Shown: positions 62,327-64,000 of the stretch, piece after piece
Numbering within the stretch: position 1 is the stretch's first letter
Layout: every line of letters starts with the position of its first letter
Source of the DNA: Synaphobranchus kaupii
Taxonomy: Eukaryota > Chordata > Actinopteri > Anguilliformes > Synaphobranchidae
DNA: 64,000 bases
Assembly: GCA_029718625.1 (NCBI GenBank)
Contig: CM056381.1
Location: 50,772,157-50,836,156, forward strand
Reading direction: 5' to 3'
The notes under the pieces: generated by a model
What the model was told of the DNA's origin: nothing
The model's input: only the letters and a program-made list of their open reading frames with translations
Database searches by the model: none
Position numbers and translations under genes: made by a program

Positions 62327-64000
62327 TCACTCTCCATGAAAACACTTGAAGCACTCAATGTGGAGAGGTGCATCACACTTCTCATATGCATATACAGTGC
62401 GCTTGTCGTACCATCTGCATCTGTGGAAACGGTTCCCTGTGTTCACAGGCCATTGAGATTTTCCATCACCTCTTGCAGAATCCTGAGTGACAGTTGTTGC
62501 AATCGAAGATCTTCTGCCATGGCCAACAGGTAGTTTTCCATATCTTTTTAGTAAACCCAGGGACACAGATCGCTGAAAGGCCAGGAGTTCATATTCACTA
62601 CCAACAACATCTCTGAAGAACAACCAGCTATTCACCACTGTGAAGGGACCAAGAAAAGATTGGCCACCACCACTTCTTTGACCTTATTGCAGCCCTGTAT
62701 CTTGACACCTGAAGATCATGCAGATCCACGCCCCCCATGTTTTGGTTGTATGTGAGGATACACATGGGCTGTGGAACTTTGTCATAGGCTTTTTTCCAGT
62801 ACCTTTTCCCCCTGTGCAAGGATCTCAGAGCTTCCGCGAGGCATTTTTTTTGGAATTTCTTCACATCTGTTAAAGGGACATCATACAGGCGGCACTGTCT
62901 CAGAGTGCCAAGACATCCATAACCTTGTTTTGTCATTTCATCAAGGAGGCTAAGTGAGGTGAAAAGGTTGTCATGTACAAAGTTACACACTGGAGGAACT
63001 TCCGCTTGTTCGGCTAGACCAAGGACTATACTTGGGCCCTGTCCTAGGCCAGTTTCAGGGAGATGTGTGTGCACTCCCCAATAGGGCTCCATATGATAAA
63101 TGTACCCTGTAGGTGATGCAAGGCTCCACAATTTATACCCAAACCGGATTGGTTTGCCCCTGATGAATTCTTGCAACCATGGCTGCCATAATAAGGTATC
63201 ATGCTTTTTTCAACCGATACCCATTTTGGGTATGGCATCATTTTGTAAGACTCATCCAGTGCACTGAAGATGGGCCGTACTTTGTAGAAAGGGTCGTTTG
63301 TGGCCTTTGAGTTATCCAACAGATGGATTGAGGCCATTATCTCATCAAATTGATTCTTTCTCACTGCATTTGCGATGGCTTCATTGTAGACATCGGGGTC
63401 ATATGACCAAAACATGTGCCACCGTGACACAGAACTGTAGCCAGATGCGAGAAGAACCCCATAGAAAGTCAGCAACTGATCCATATTCAGATCAAGTATC
63501 TTCCCTTTGGTTTACATTGAATAGGTGTTTGACATCTCAAGAGTGAGCTCCCTCAGAGTAGGAGGGTACATCAACAGGAACAAATCGACTGGATCAGGTT
63601 TAGTTTGCTTTATGCACTCTGCTGCAGTTGGGCCATAGGTCACGAAATCTGGAATCTTGGACGCAGCCGGTCGTTTTGATCTTTTAAAAACCCTGTCCCT
63701 ATTTTGCATATTTTGAAGAGATGTTTTCTGTTTTTTGTTGCGTCGTGGGGTCTCATTTTCCTCAGGGCATCTCCTTTTTCGGCTGGTCGCTGTGGGAGAC
63801 TCGCCAAGATATGGCAGTGGTGGTGAGTTTGCTTCAACACCGACTGCTGCAGGAGCGGGAGGTGGAGTGGGGCACACCAATTGGTTCTCATGAACATCTG
63901 CCTCATCCTCCAGATAGTTCACCTCTGCATCGCCATTCAATAGTCTACCTGAAAAAAGGCCCGTTTTACCCTGGTACTCCCTATCTGAGCCATCGCTATC
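62327..64000 (-). pseudogene. piggyBac-like transposase, decayed, runs off the window
   Basis: Minus-strand pieces in order: 64000-63512 (open to the window end; acidic, then KRRCPEENETPRRNKKQK and VDLFLLMYPPTLRELTLE), an in-frame TAA at 63514-63512, 63484-63177 (LLTFYGVLLASGYSSVSRW; ALDESYKMMPYPKWVSVEKS), frameshift near 63177, 63176-62640 (EFIRGKPIRFGYKLWSLASP; CNFVHDNLFTSLSLLDEMTK with the second catalytic D; MGGVDLHDLQVSRYRAAIRS with the third), frameshift near 62635, and 62638-62327 (C-terminal Cys-rich end: HRCRWY, CDAPLHIECFKC). The first catalytic Asp of the family (xDESMxPY) reads Glu (VEKSMIPY). Resembles vertebrate PGBD-type proteins but is disabled at three or more sites. Confidence 0.85.

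Overview
The window is animal nuclear DNA, almost certainly from a teleost fish. It carries one intact, intron-containing TRIM gene of the fish TRIM16/TRIM25-like group. Around it is a dense load of fish-type transposons: Tc1-like, hAT-like, piggyBac-like and Harbinger-like elements, L2-tailed and Nimb/I-like LINEs, tRNA- and 5S-derived SINEs, and Ty3/gypsy elements. Species cannot be told from this sequence. There are no bacterial operons, rRNA genes or CRISPR arrays.

Layout. 0-6 kb: short inverted-repeat elements (MITEs), two decayed LINE ORF2 3' ends and a deleted Tc1 element. 6.4-14.1 kb: a structure with ~0.9-kb inverted arms; its left arm is split by a TA-flanked element, and its interior holds a Tc1 copy with a frameshifted transposase. 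14.1-15.6 kb: a hAT-like element with a perfect 8-bp target duplication, inserted into a 24-bp minisatellite. 17.8-27.0 kb: the TRIM gene (six coding exons; RING, B-boxes, coiled coil, B30.2). Its introns hold a Tc1 element with two nested insertions, a 43-bp minisatellite that multiplies the exon-3 splice acceptor, an antisense 5S-derived SINE and a 46-bp minisatellite. 27-36 kb: a TTAA-flanked MITE, two MITEs whose ends appear to have seeded minisatellites, small Tc1 remnants and a gypsy pol fragment. 36.5-42.4 kb (minus strand): a nearly complete Nimb-like LINE lying head-to-tail behind the 3' end of a second one. 42.6-46.3 kb: MITEs, a dead Tc1 element and a 1.43-kb solo LTR with a 5-bp duplication.

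47.6-57.7 kb holds a 10-kb Ty3/gypsy element with 1,610-bp LTRs that differ at seven positions. It carries a PNMA-like gag, a well-formed -1 frameshift signal between gag and protease, a pol with integrase, and two further frame breaks that look like mutations. It sits inside a minus-strand transposase-like gene whose halves lie at 46.97-47.63 and 57.70-58.94 kb. Further right on the minus strand are three cleanly spliced exons of a gene I tentatively relate to fish SAMD3-like proteins, a Harbinger-like element with a Myb-like ORF, and a decayed piggyBac transposase running off the window end.

The TRIM gene is the only convincing host gene. Other coding sequence is transposon-derived or of uncertain origin. 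The most notable signals are the gag-protease frameshift cassette and the acceptor-multiplying minisatellite before TRIM exon 3.
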